From NCBI GenBank assembly GCA_937906915.1, contig CALCUU010000012.1, forward strand, positions 1 through 9,986: a stretch of DNA of 9,986 nucleotides, written 5' to 3'. This stretch comes from an uncultured Phascolarctobacterium sp. Its GTDB lineage: Bacteria > Bacillota > Negativicutes > Acidaminococcales > Acidaminococcaceae. The position numbers and the translations under genes were made by a program. Below, piece by piece: positions 1 to 6,559 of this stretch (position 1 is the first letter of the stretch; each line of letters opens with the position of its first letter). The notes under the pieces are model-generated. The model searched no databases. It saw only the letters and a list, made by a program, of their open reading frames with translations, and was not told where the DNA came from.

Positions 1-2
1 TT

Positions 3-434
3 AATGAATTGGTACTTGCCAAGGGTGCCTTCAGCAAGATGGCGCACATGCAAACCTACATCAATGGGAAACCCTCCGGTAGCTATTCTGCTGACGGTCT
101 TATTGTATCAACAGCTACAGGCTCTACCGCATACTCCTTATCTGCCGGTGGTCCCTTGGTTCAGCCGGAGCTAGAGGTTAGCATTATCACTCCTATCTGC
201 GCACACTCCTTGGCTGCACGTACCTTGGTAGTTCCTATGTCCGAGGTCATTGACCTCAAACCAATGCCCGGTAGTGAAGATATGATGCTTTCTGCGGATG
301 GGGAAGACGTTGGCGACGTAACAGAAGATACTTACGTGCGCATAGCTAAGAGCCCCCATAAGATGCAGTTCATTAGATTGACAAGTCGCGACTATTATCA
401 AACTTGGCAACAAAAATTGATGAGTAATGTCTAA
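3..434 (+). CDS. nadK: NAD kinase, C-terminal part (gene begins before the window)
   Basis: NAD kinase phosphorylates NAD to NADP in the cytoplasm and supplies the cell's NADP(H) pool. The window opens inside the gene. The frame reads N-E-L from base 3, which fits the family's conserved Asn-Glu substrate-binding motif, and the open frame runs off the left edge, so the true start is upstream. About 143 residues are visible, roughly the second half of a protein that is normally near 285 residues. The clearest marker is GSTAYSLSAGGP (bases 120-155), the NAD kinase signature around the NAD-binding pocket. The later ICAHSLAARTLVVP and LSADGE stretches also fit the family. The N-terminal GGDG motif lies outside the window. 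The gene ends in TAA, 36 bases before argR. The order nadK-argR-recN is common in Firmicutes, often preceded by tlyA. The family call is secure; completeness upstream cannot be judged. Confidence 0.96.
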   Translation, partial: NELVLAKGAFSKMAHMQTYINGKPSGSYSADGLIVSTATGSTAYSLSAGGPLVQPELEVSIITPICAHSLAARTLVVPMSEVIDLKPMPGSEDMMLSADGEDVGDVTEDTYVRIAKSPHKMQFIRLTSRDYYQTWQQKLMSNV

Positions 435-443
435 TTAGTTAGG

Positions 444-455
444 TTATTTAAATAA
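444..455. other. AT-rich 12-bp palindrome in the nadK-argR gap
   Basis: TTATTTAAATAA is a perfect palindrome lying 15 bases before the argR start and just before its ribosome binding site. ArgR proteins often regulate their own genes through AT-rich palindromic ARG boxes, but the TGAAT...ATTCA core of the classical box is absent. An operator role is therefore only a weak possibility, and chance is likely in AT-rich spacer DNA. Confidence 0.2.
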
Positions 456-470
456 ATGAGGTGATCAATC

Positions 471-920
471 ATGAAAATGACCAGACACGCAAAAATCAAA
501 GAAATCATCGACAAAAATAAAGTGGAAACCCAAGAGGAGCTGGCGACAGCTTTGCGCAATGAGGGTATCGAGGTAACTCAAGCCACTGTTTCCCGTGACA
601 TCAAAGAGTTGATGCTGGTTAAAGTTCCCGATGCAAATGGTCACTACCATTATGCTTATCCCAAGGAACATAATATGCTCCTTACTCCCGGTCGTTTGGA
701 ACGCACCTTCCAAGATTCCATTATCGGTTTGCGTGCTACCCAATGCTTGGTAGTAATTCGCACTTTACCAGGTACTGCACAAGCTGTTGCTTACGCAGTT
801 GACTATATGAAATGGCCTGAAATTTTAGGCACCATTGCTGGTGACGATACTGTTTTCGTTGCCGTAGAAGACCAAGAAGGGGTAAAAACCTTAATTTCTC
901 GTTTTAAAGATCGTCAATAA
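471..920 (+). CDS. argR: Arginine repressor ArgR/AhrC
   Basis: This is the arginine-responsive transcription factor that represses arginine biosynthesis genes, and in some Firmicutes activates catabolism, by binding ARG boxes as a hexamer with L-arginine as co-repressor. The 149-residue length is normal for the family. The N-terminal winged helix-turn-helix covers about residues 1-70, with the recognition helix around TQATVSRDIKEL (residues 36-47), including the typical Ser-Arg-Asp. The C-terminal oligomerisation and arginine-binding domain has PGTAQAVAYAVD and GTIAGDDTVFVAVED (residues 120-134). The Asp pair at 125-126 corresponds to the arginine-contacting acidic residues known for this family. 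A GAGGTG ribosome binding site lies 7 bases before the ATG, which supports this start; an ATG two codons later is possible. recN follows after 15 bases, so the two are probably co-transcribed. Confidence 0.97.
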   Translation: MKMTRHAKIKEIIDKNKVETQEELATALRNEGIEVTQATVSRDIKELMLVKVPDANGHYHYAYPKEHNMLLTPGRLERTFQDSIIGLRATQCLVVIRTLPGTAQAVAYAVDYMKWPEILGTIAGDDTVFVAVEDQEGVKTLISRFKDRQ

Positions 921-935
921 GCTGAGGTAGAACTT

Positions 936-2624
936 ATGCTGCAATCCTTGCACGTTCATAATTTTGCGTTGTTAGAAGACGCAAAGGTAGATTTTGTACC
1001 GGGCTTCAATGTTTTTACAGGTGAAACCGGTGCCGGCAAATCAATATTGGTAGATGCTTTTGGCGTTGTGCTTGGCAATCGTGCTTCTGCGGACTACGTG
1101 CGTACTGGAGCAGATAGCTTTTGGGTGCAGGCTGTGTTTGACATTAGTGGTCAAGAGCAGTTACAGGCATTTTTAGAAGAGCAGGGCATTGACGCTGATG
1201 ATGACCTCTTTTTAAAACGTCAGGTGACTAGCGCCGGTAAAAGCAAGGCTACGGTCAACGGGGTACAGGTTCCCTTGAACGTGTTAAAGCATATTAGCAC
1301 TATGCTTGTTGACATCCACGGTCAGCACGAGAATCAAGCCTTGTTAAAAGCAGATGCTCCTCGTGTTTTAGTAGATGCTTTTGGTGGCGAGAGGATTGCG
1401 GCGTGCTTTAAGGACTACAGTGCTTTATATACAAAATACGTTGCCCTGCAAAATAAACTGCGTGCTTTAAAGGCAGATAGCGAGCAGCAAGACCTGCTTC
1501 TTGACCGTTACGATTGGGAAGTAAAGGAAATTGAAGCTGCTAAACTGCGTGTGGGTGAGGAAGAAGCTTTAGAAGAAGAGGCAAAGGTACTCCAAAACAG
1601 TGAGAAGATTATTACTGCTGTTAATGGTGCCTATAATTTGCTTGATGATGACAAGGCAGTGCTCTCTTTACTGGCTAAAGCAAAGAACAGTTTACAAAAT
1701 GCAGTGCGCTACGACAGCAGGCTGAGTATTTTGCTGGACAACTTAGACAGCGCTTGGCTTACTCTCGACGATTGCCGACAGGAGCTAGGCGAATACCTTT
1801 CCCGTACAGATTTCAATGGTGAACGTGCGGTAGAGGTACAACAAAGATTAGATACGATTTATCGTTTACATAAAAAATATGGTGGCTCCACCCAAGCGGT
1901 TCTTGGGTACTTGGAGGCTACTAAGGTTAAATACAACGAGCTTTTAGATTTGGCAACTACTATTGCTAAAGCAGAAAAGGAATTAGCTAGCTTGACTAAG
2001 GAGCTTACTGCCGCTGCAGATGCTTTGACTACGGAACGCAAGGCTCAAGCAGAAAAATTAGCACAGCTCATTACCAGTCATATTCACGATTTGGCAATGC
2101 CTAATGGCGTGTTTGAGGTTGCCTTTACTACCTTAGATAAATTTACTGCCAACGGACGTGATGGTATGACCTTTATGTTCAGCGCTAATATGGGTGAGCC
2201 TGTTAGTGAGCTGGAAAAGGTTGCTAGTGGCGGCGAACTTTCTCGCATCGCTCTTGCCATTAAAACTGTAATGAGTAATACTGGCGACGTACCTACCATG
2301 GTATTTGACGAAATTGATACTGGTGTTGGTGGTGTAACTGCCCAAAAGATGGCAGAAAAAATTGCAAGCATTTCTAAAATAGGACAAGTGCTGTGCATTA
2401 CCCATTTACCGCAGATTGCTGCCTTCGCCGATAGACATATCTTTATTGAAAAGCAAAGCAGTGAGGGACGGACAGCGACAATGCTTTCCGTGCTTGACAC
2501 TGAGCAAAGAATACGTGAGCTTATGCGTATGACCGCAGGCACAAGCGAAAGCAGTGCCGCCTACGAGAACGCAAAAGAGCTTTTAACTGCAGCGGAAGCT
2601 GTAAAAAAACAAGAGGTTGTGTAA
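936..2624 (+). CDS. recN: DNA repair protein RecN (SMC-like ATPase)
   Basis: RecN is a cytoplasmic, cohesin-like ATPase recruited early to DNA double-strand breaks to support RecA-dependent recombinational repair; it also contributes to transformation in some naturally competent bacteria. The 562-residue length is typical. The N-terminal ATPase half has Walker A GETGAGKS (residues 29-36) and the family-typical DIHGQHENQ. A Lys/Glu/Ala/Leu-rich middle (about 150-370) fits a short antiparallel coiled coil. The C-terminal half carries the ABC signature SGGELSR (431-437), Walker B VFDEIDTG (456-463) and the H-loop ITHLPQ (488-493). No key motif is missing. A GAGGTAG ribosome binding site precedes the ATG, and the stop is TAA. 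It sits between argR and the Nudix gene with gaps of 15 and 3 bases, the usual Firmicutes argR-recN linkage. No LexA box was evident directly upstream, so its promoter is probably that of the upstream genes. Confidence 0.97.
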   Translation: MLQSLHVHNFALLEDAKVDFVPGFNVFTGETGAGKSILVDAFGVVLGNRASADYVRTGADSFWVQAVFDISGQEQLQAFLEEQGIDADDDLFLKRQVTSAGKSKATVNGVQVPLNVLKHISTMLVDIHGQHENQALLKADAPRVLVDAFGGERIAACFKDYSALYTKYVALQNKLRALKADSEQQDLLLDRYDWEVKEIEAAKLRVGEEEALEEEAKVLQNSEKIITAVNGAYNLLDDDKAVLSLLAKAKNSLQNAVRYDSRLSILLDNLDSAWLTLDDCRQELGEYLSRTDFNGERAVEVQQRLDTIYRLHKKYGGSTQAVLGYLEATKVKYNELLDLATTIAKAEKELASLTKELTAAADALTTERKAQAEKLAQLITSHIHDLAMPNGVFEVAFTTLDKFTANGRDGMTFMFSANMGEPVSELEKVASGGELSRIALAIKTVMSNTGDVPTMVFDEIDTGVGGVTAQKMAEKIASISKIGQVLCITHLPQIAAFADRHIFIEKQSSEGRTATMLSVLDTEQRIRELMRMTAGTSESSAAYENAKELLTAAEAVKKQEVV

Positions 2625-2627
2625 AGA

Positions 2628-3188
2628 ATGATTAAAAAATTTCACGAGCCTACATTAGATGAACATTTTCTTAGCAACGAAAGGGTTTTCTCCGGACGAT
2701 TGCTTAAAGTAGAATTAGACCACGTGAAGCTGCCTAATGGTACTGAAAGCACAAGGGAGTATATTCGTCATCCTGGTGCTGTTGCTATCGTGCCTGTTTT
2801 AGATGATGGTAGAATAGTTCTGGTGAAGCAATGTCGCTATCCTTTGGATACGGTGATGTGGGAAATACCCGCAGGGAAGCTTGACCACGGCGAAAACGAA
2901 GACCCTTTGGAATGCGCTAAGCGTGAATTAAGTGAAGAGACAGGCTACGATGCTGCTAATTGGCAAAAGCTTGTGTCTATTGCTACAACTCCAGGGTTTT
3001 CTGATGAGATTATCCATTTATATAAGGCTTGGGGCCTGACTGCGTACAGCCAACATACTGATGAAGATGAGTTCATTGGTGTGGAAGCCTTTACTCCGGA
3101 ACAGATTAAGACTATGATTTTAAACGGTGAGTTGTATGATGCGAAGACACTGTGCGCATTGTACGCTTGCGATTTGGTGAATAAATAA
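2628..3188 (+). CDS. Nudix hydrolase, ADP-ribose pyrophosphatase type
   Basis: This is a 186-residue Nudix protein that by family resemblance hydrolyses ADP-ribose (or a similar nucleoside diphosphate sugar) to AMP and ribose 5-phosphate. The architecture matches the NudF-type ADP-ribose pyrophosphatases: an N-terminal beta-rich arm (residues 15-48, with YIRHPGAVAIVPV), then a Nudix domain. The Nudix box starts at G83 and contains RELSEETGY (99-107); E100, E103 and E104 are the expected metal-binding glutamates. Between the G-E pair (88-89) and R99-E100 there are nine residues instead of the standard seven, so the box has a two-residue insertion. The start lies 3 bases after the recN stop, with AAGAGG inside the end of recN as a distant ribosome binding site, suggesting translational coupling. 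The substrate cannot be proved from sequence, but the extended N-terminus and the PAGKLD segment favour ADP-ribose. NADP metabolism (nadK) in the same run is suggestive context only. Confidence 0.92.
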   Translation: MIKKFHEPTLDEHFLSNERVFSGRLLKVELDHVKLPNGTESTREYIRHPGAVAIVPVLDDGRIVLVKQCRYPLDTVMWEIPAGKLDHGENEDPLECAKRELSEETGYDAANWQKLVSIATTPGFSDEIIHLYKAWGLTAYSQHTDEDEFIGVEAFTPEQIKTMILNGELYDAKTLCALYACDLVNK

Positions 3189-3189
3189 A

Positions 3190-4737
3190 ATGAACAACGT
3201 TTTCGATTTAGTTGCTGACTTTTATAGTCAGGATGAAGAATGGAATACTGTTTTAAACCAAAGCTATGTAGAAAATTTTCTGCGTTCTAAATCTTGGCAA
3301 GGCGCTACGGACGAAGAGTTGACGGAAACTTGGGACTACATTACTTTATTGTGCCTGTATCTTGGTAATTCCGAAAACTTTTTGGGAGATATGAGTCGTG
3401 ATGATTTTATTGACTGCATTGCTTGGTGCGGTCGTAACGTTGCTGACTTCAGACTTTCTGACAAGCGTGTAGCCAAATTCTTAGACATTATGGCAGAGCT
3501 GTATGCTCATCTTTATAGTAAGAAGATTATTATGAGCGGTGACTCTCCTATAGAAGCCAAGGCGAAGCTTTTGCCAGAAGGCAAGCTTACCATGATGGAC
3601 TATGATGGTAAATTTTTACCGGAGCATAATAAATTTAATTTGTATTCTACTGCTGACTTGCCTGCTAAGATTTTCCTGAACATAGGTGATAGGCTTAACG
3701 ATTTGGTAGAAGCCATGCGCAAGTTCTTTAGTCAGGAGCGCTTTATGCGTGACATCGAGCGTGCTGCCTTTATGTACGGTGGTATTATGCTTAGCGGTGC
3801 GGTGCAGGAAAAGCCTGGTAGTGATGAATATGCTCAATGCTTCTGGGATTATTTCCTTTTCGACCACTATATGGTTGATACTGACGAGCACCCTATCAAG
3901 CATTTTTATGACTTCGTTTGCAAGGATAGAATGTTTAGTGACGAAGGAACTGTAAGCAAGGACGTACTAGAAGAGTTGATAAAGGCACGTTTGGTATTAT
4001 TTTCCGTGCAAGGCATTAACGAAGAAGGTACTTACGCTTGTCGTGATTTTATGACTGGGCAAACTTATAACTTGATGCTTCCCATTGAGCCTGATACCAA
4101 CACAGATGAGTACATTTTCCTTGGTCACATCTTCTATAATGAAACTATGGTGATGAATTTCCTCCGTGGTATGACTGTTCCTAAGCGTGCTCGCAAAAAA
4201 CTTTATGAAGTTTTAGAGGGAGCTAAGAACTGGTTTGCAATCCGTAATGGTGGGGAGATGAGCTGGGAAGAATTTGTTAGTCGTAATGCTATGTTTATGC
4301 GCCATGTTACCTTGGTGTTTTCTGCTTATGTCAGAATGGATGGCTTCAATTATACGACTAACGTAGAAAATTATTTGCCAATGCCCATAGACCCGGAAGA
4401 TAAGGTAGCGCAGTGCATTAGACAAATGATGAGGCCTTATGCTTTTGCTGCCTATGATATTATGTTGACTCAACGTATTTGGAGTGATTACAAGGCTCAC
4501 TATAATAATTTTTCTCCGCGTTTACCTGATGTGTGGGCAGCAGGGGCAATTAAGAATTTTATTGACGCTAATAATATCTACAATTATGATTTAGCTAAGA
4601 TCGCAGAGATGTGTCATAATATACCAACAAGTGTCATAAATAATTGCTACGAGCAAATTCAAAAGACCTTGGGTATTGAAGAGCACGACCCTCGTTATAT
4701 AAATGAAGAAGGATTACTGCTGATGCTGTTATCCTAA
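3190..4737 (+). CDS. Conserved-looking hypothetical protein, 515 residues, function unknown
   Basis: I do not recognise this protein. It is a long open frame starting one base after the Nudix stop, with GGTGA just inside the Nudix gene as a possible ribosome binding site, so it is probably translationally coupled. Codon use resembles its neighbours, which supports a real gene. The protein is acidic and rich in aromatic residues (nine Trp, many Phe and Tyr) and methionine. It has no signal peptide and no convincing membrane segment, so it is probably a soluble, mostly helical cytoplasmic protein. No nucleotide-binding loop, zinc-binding cluster or catalytic motif stands out. A central stretch contains YDGKFLPEHNKF and DLPAKIFLNIGDRLNDLVEA. 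The C-terminal segment starting at D467 (LAKIAEMCHNIPTSVINN) has a vague helix-turn-helix look, which is not enough to claim DNA binding. Its place after recN and a Nudix gene gives no firm functional clue. Existence is secure; function is open. Confidence 0.88.
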   Translation: MNNVFDLVADFYSQDEEWNTVLNQSYVENFLRSKSWQGATDEELTETWDYITLLCLYLGNSENFLGDMSRDDFIDCIAWCGRNVADFRLSDKRVAKFLDIMAELYAHLYSKKIIMSGDSPIEAKAKLLPEGKLTMMDYDGKFLPEHNKFNLYSTADLPAKIFLNIGDRLNDLVEAMRKFFSQERFMRDIERAAFMYGGIMLSGAVQEKPGSDEYAQCFWDYFLFDHYMVDTDEHPIKHFYDFVCKDRMFSDEGTVSKDVLEELIKARLVLFSVQGINEEGTYACRDFMTGQTYNLMLPIEPDTNTDEYIFLGHIFYNETMVMNFLRGMTVPKRARKKLYEVLEGAKNWFAIRNGGEMSWEEFVSRNAMFMRHVTLVFSAYVRMDGFNYTTNVENYLPMPIDPEDKVAQCIRQMMRPYAFAAYDIMLTQRIWSDYKAHYNNFSPRLPDVWAAGAIKNFIDANNIYNYDLAKIAEMCHNIPTSVINNCYEQIQKTLGIEEHDPRYINEEGLLLMLLS

Positions 4738-4741
4738 AATT

Positions 4742-4748
4742 AAAGGAG
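4742..4748 (+). promoter_or_regulatory. Ribosome binding site fixing the start of the zinc-ribbon gene
   Basis: AAAGGAG lies 7 bases before the ATG at 4756. An in-frame TTG at 4750 would leave only one base of spacing, so the ATG is the better start. Confidence 0.8.
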
Positions 4749-4755
4749 TTTGCCA

Positions 4756-5160
4756 ATGAGATGTGAATTTTGTGGACGTGAAGTTGAAAATACTGTAGTG
4801 GAATGTCCATACTGTCATTATCAATTTAAACGTGAAGCTCAAGTGCTTAATCCTAATGAACGTGATTCCTTTGAAGGTGTAACCATAGAAGAGGACGGAA
4901 GCACTAATGACAGTGGTAGCAAAACTAAATATCAGTACCAAACCAAGGACGAATACACTCGCTACGACCAGACAAAGCAACAGCGTACAACTGCAAACCC
5001 GCAGTTTAAGGTGCACACTATGGGATGCAGCAGTGGTCTTTTGATGACGCTTTTAATTTTGGGCGGTATTTTGGCGCTGTTCTTCTTCCTCTTGCCGACT
5101 TTCATCATCTTTGCAGCAATAGGGGCAGTAGTGGTATTCTTTCTCAGATTGTTTATGTAA
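4756..5160 (+). CDS. Small zinc-ribbon protein with C-terminal membrane segment(s)
   Basis: This 134-residue protein has three visible parts. Residues 3-20 hold two CxxC pairs (CEFC at 3-6 and CPYC at 17-20) in the spacing of a small zinc ribbon. Residues 25-89 are polar, rich in Gln, Thr, Lys, Asp and Tyr, and look like a flexible linker. Residues 94-129 are strongly hydrophobic with a proline at 114 in the middle, fitting either one long or two short membrane helices ending almost at the C-terminus. There is no signal peptide, so the zinc ribbon probably faces the cytoplasm. Zinc ribbons tethered to the membrane are widespread in Firmicutes and mostly uncharacterised. The gene follows the 515-residue gene by 18 bases and is the last of this run, ending just before a strong terminator. 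A role in membrane-associated protein contact or regulation is conceivable but is inference only. Confidence 0.85.
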   Translation: MRCEFCGREVENTVVECPYCHYQFKREAQVLNPNERDSFEGVTIEEDGSTNDSGSKTKYQYQTKDEYTRYDQTKQQRTTANPQFKVHTMGCSSGLLMTLLILGGILALFFFLLPTFIIFAAIGAVVVFFLRLFM

Positions 5161-5164
5161 AAAT

Positions 5165-5193
5165 AAAGCGGAAGGCGTATGCCTTCCGCTTTT
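5165..5193. terminator. Bidirectional intrinsic terminator between convergent genes
   Basis: GCGGAAGGC (5168-5176) pairs perfectly with GCCTTCCGC (5181-5189) around a four-base GTAT loop. Flanking A and T bases extend the stem and supply T-rich tails on both strands. It ends the plus-strand run after the zinc-ribbon gene, and read on the minus strand it lies 38 bases past the secretin stop, so it probably serves both. Confidence 0.93.
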
Positions 5194-5230
5194 GCAGTTT
5201 AATTTGATATTTTAATAGTGTTTAATGTGT

Positions 5231-6400
5231 TTATTTAGAGTTAAAAGTGTCAATGTTAGTCGAGTAGATTGCTGGTGACTCTCCTGCATCTGTGATATGG
5301 GGCGTGAGAAGCATAATAACTTCCGTCTTTGCTTTCCTTTTGGTACGGTTTTTGAACAACTCGCCAAAAAGGGGAATTTTAGAAAGCAGGGGAACCTGTT
5401 GGATACTTCTTTGTTCTTCCTCGTTGATGAGACCACCAATGACAAGGGTTTCTCCGCTAAGCATTCGCACATTGGTATCTGCAGTGCGGCTTGTGATGCG
5501 GTAGTTCTTCATTTCACTTACCAGTGTTGGCGTGCTTACCTCAGTATGAACAGTGGCAGTTACCATTTTACCATCACCACTGACGATAGGCGTGTAGGTC
5601 AATTTAATGCCTGCGTCTAAATATTCCGTGGTAGTGTAGCTACCTGTGCTATTGTGCTTTTCCGTTTGGACGGGGATGTGATCGCCAATAAAGATGCTGG
5701 CTTCTTTACCGGGAATGGTGATGATGCTGGGCGTAGCTAGTATCTTCGCTTTACCTTTGGCAACTAGGGCGTTGAGGGTAGCGTTAAATTTAAAGGCATA
5801 GCCTCGCCAAAATTTAAAGTTACCGCCGAAATTATCTTGGTCGTTTTCGTCGTAACTATTGTTGGACTTGTTATCCTCGTTTTGAGGAATTTTATCCCAG
5901 TTCCAATTAACCCCTATGTTTTTGCTTGCCTCTTTATTTAGGGCAATAATTTTTGCTTCCAGTGTCACCTGTTTTGTAGCAACGTCTAAAACCTTAATTG
6001 CTTCTTGTAATTTGTAGCCTTCGCTTTGTGAACCTCTATAAAGAATTGCGTTGGTGATTGTGTCAACTGCAATCTTATTGGCTCCGAAGATGTGCTTTAA
6101 ACTATGTTGAACATCTTTTGCTAAAGCGTAATTAAGCTTTACAATAAGCAAATCCTCTTTTGATTTGGTCGAATTATCTCTGTTTGATATAAGTATGATG
6201 TCATTCTGGTTACAAATTTTAGAGGATAAGGGTGGCGAAAAGGGATTTCTCTGTTGAGTTTTAAGGTTTGGTGACAATGGGAGTTCTTTGTTCTGCGTTT
6301 GAGCCAGTGCTAAATTTGCAGGGGTTGTACAAATAAAAGCAAGGGCAAGAATTGTACTGTTTAATTTTTTCAAAGTGGTAATGCTGCTAAAAAGCTTCAT
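5231..6400 (-). CDS. Short secretin of the type IV pilus / type II secretion family (PilQ/GspD-like)
   Basis: Secretins form multimeric gated pores in the outer membrane through which pili or secreted proteins pass. This 389-residue protein starts with a basic N-region and hydrophobic core and a likely signal peptidase I site after ALA at residues 31-33, so it is exported. Residues about 84-143 resemble one secretin N (ring-building) domain, with KLNYALAKDV and VDTITNAILYRG. Residues about 144-369 form the secretin core, with ATPSIITIPGKEASIFIGD, GETLVIGGLI and, near the end (336-369), VPLLSKIPLFGELF and EVIMLLTPHI. An Asn/Asp-rich insert lies at about 173-193. PilQ of Proteobacteria is near 700 residues with AMIN and extra N domains, so this is a minimal form. 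An AAGAGGT ribosome binding site precedes the ATG. The gene diverges from the pilB-pilT pair, which points to a pilus or DNA-uptake role rather than type II secretion, although PilQ, GspD and competence secretins cannot be separated by sequence alone. Confidence 0.92.
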   Translation of the reverse strand: MKLFSSITTLKKLNSTILALAFICTTPANLALAQTQNKELPLSPNLKTQQRNPFSPPLSSKICNQNDIILISNRDNSTKSKEDLLIVKLNYALAKDVQHSLKHIFGANKIAVDTITNAILYRGSQSEGYKLQEAIKVLDVATKQVTLEAKIIALNKEASKNIGVNWNWDKIPQNEDNKSNNSYDENDQDNFGGNFKFWRGYAFKFNATLNALVAKGKAKILATPSIITIPGKEASIFIGDHIPVQTEKHNSTGSYTTTEYLDAGIKLTYTPIVSGDGKMVTATVHTEVSTPTLVSEMKNYRITSRTADTNVRMLSGETLVIGGLINEEEQRSIQQVPLLSKIPLFGELFKNRTKRKAKTEVIMLLTPHITDAGESPAIYSTNIDTFNSK

Positions 6401-6440
6401 TAAATATTTACCTCTTTTCTAAAAACTAAACTGCATTCTA

Positions 6441-6469
6441 ATTTTAAATGTTTTGTTCGTGGTGGGCAA
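6441..6469 (-). promoter_or_regulatory. Candidate sigma-70-type promoter of the secretin gene
   Basis: On the minus strand, TTGCCC (6469-6464) serves as -35 and TAAAAT (6446-6441) as -10, separated by exactly 17 bases. This gives a leader of about 35 bases before the secretin ATG. The match is 4 of 6 and 5 of 6 to consensus. It is positioned back to back with the pilB promoter candidate. Confidence 0.55.
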
Positions 6470-6499
6470 GAATGTTTAGAATTGTGTAACTATTGTAAG

Positions 6500-6528
6500 T
6501 AAAGTGTTGTGGTTATCTGTGGTAGAAT
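6500..6528 (+). promoter_or_regulatory. Candidate extended -10 promoter of the pilB-pilT pair
   Basis: TAGAAT (6523-6528) is preceded by TGG (6520-6522), forming an extended -10 element. The -35 position (6500-6505, TAAAGT) is poor, as often seen with extended -10 promoters. The start site would fall near 6535, within or next to the inverted repeat at 6531-6546. Confidence 0.5.
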
Positions 6529-6530
6529 TT

Positions 6531-6546
6531 ACTTATCTTAATAAGT
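6531..6546. repeat. Inverted repeat at the expected pilB transcription start
   Basis: ACTTAT (6531-6536) and ATAAGT (6541-6546) form a perfect 6-base inverted repeat around CTTA. It lies between the -10 element and the pilB ribosome binding site, where a repressor or activator site would be effective. The arms are short and AT-rich, so chance is possible. Confidence 0.4.
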
Positions 6547-6554
6547 GAGGAGGT
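6547..6554 (+). promoter_or_regulatory. Ribosome binding site fixing the GTG start of pilB
   Basis: GAGGAGGT lies 5 bases before the GTG at 6560. The upstream in-frame GTG at 6545 overlaps this site and has no ribosome binding site of its own, so 6560 is the better start. Confidence 0.85.
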
Positions 6555-6559
6555 ACCCT

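Noticed and set aside
444..455. ARG box upstream of argR
   Set aside because: The palindrome lacks the TGAAT/ATTCA core of known ARG boxes; kept only as a low-confidence feature.
465..743. Minus-strand open frame opposite argR
   Set aside because: Shadow of the strongly conserved argR gene; its product resembles nothing known to me.
2084..2542. Minus-strand open frame of 152 codons within recN
   Set aside because: It lies wholly opposite the conserved C-terminal ATPase half of recN; no family resemblance and no ribosome binding site.
4750..4755. In-frame TTG start for the zinc-ribbon gene
   Set aside because: It is one base from the ribosome binding site; the ATG at 4756 has proper spacing.
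6320..6340. Lipoprotein signal (Cys at residue 24) in the secretin N-terminus
   Set aside because: The residues before the Cys (A-F-I) do not fit a lipobox; a signal peptidase I site after residue 33 fits better.
6545..6559. Upstream in-frame GTG start for pilB
   Set aside because: It overlaps the GAGGAGGT ribosome binding site and has no site of its own; translation from GTG 6560 is better supported.
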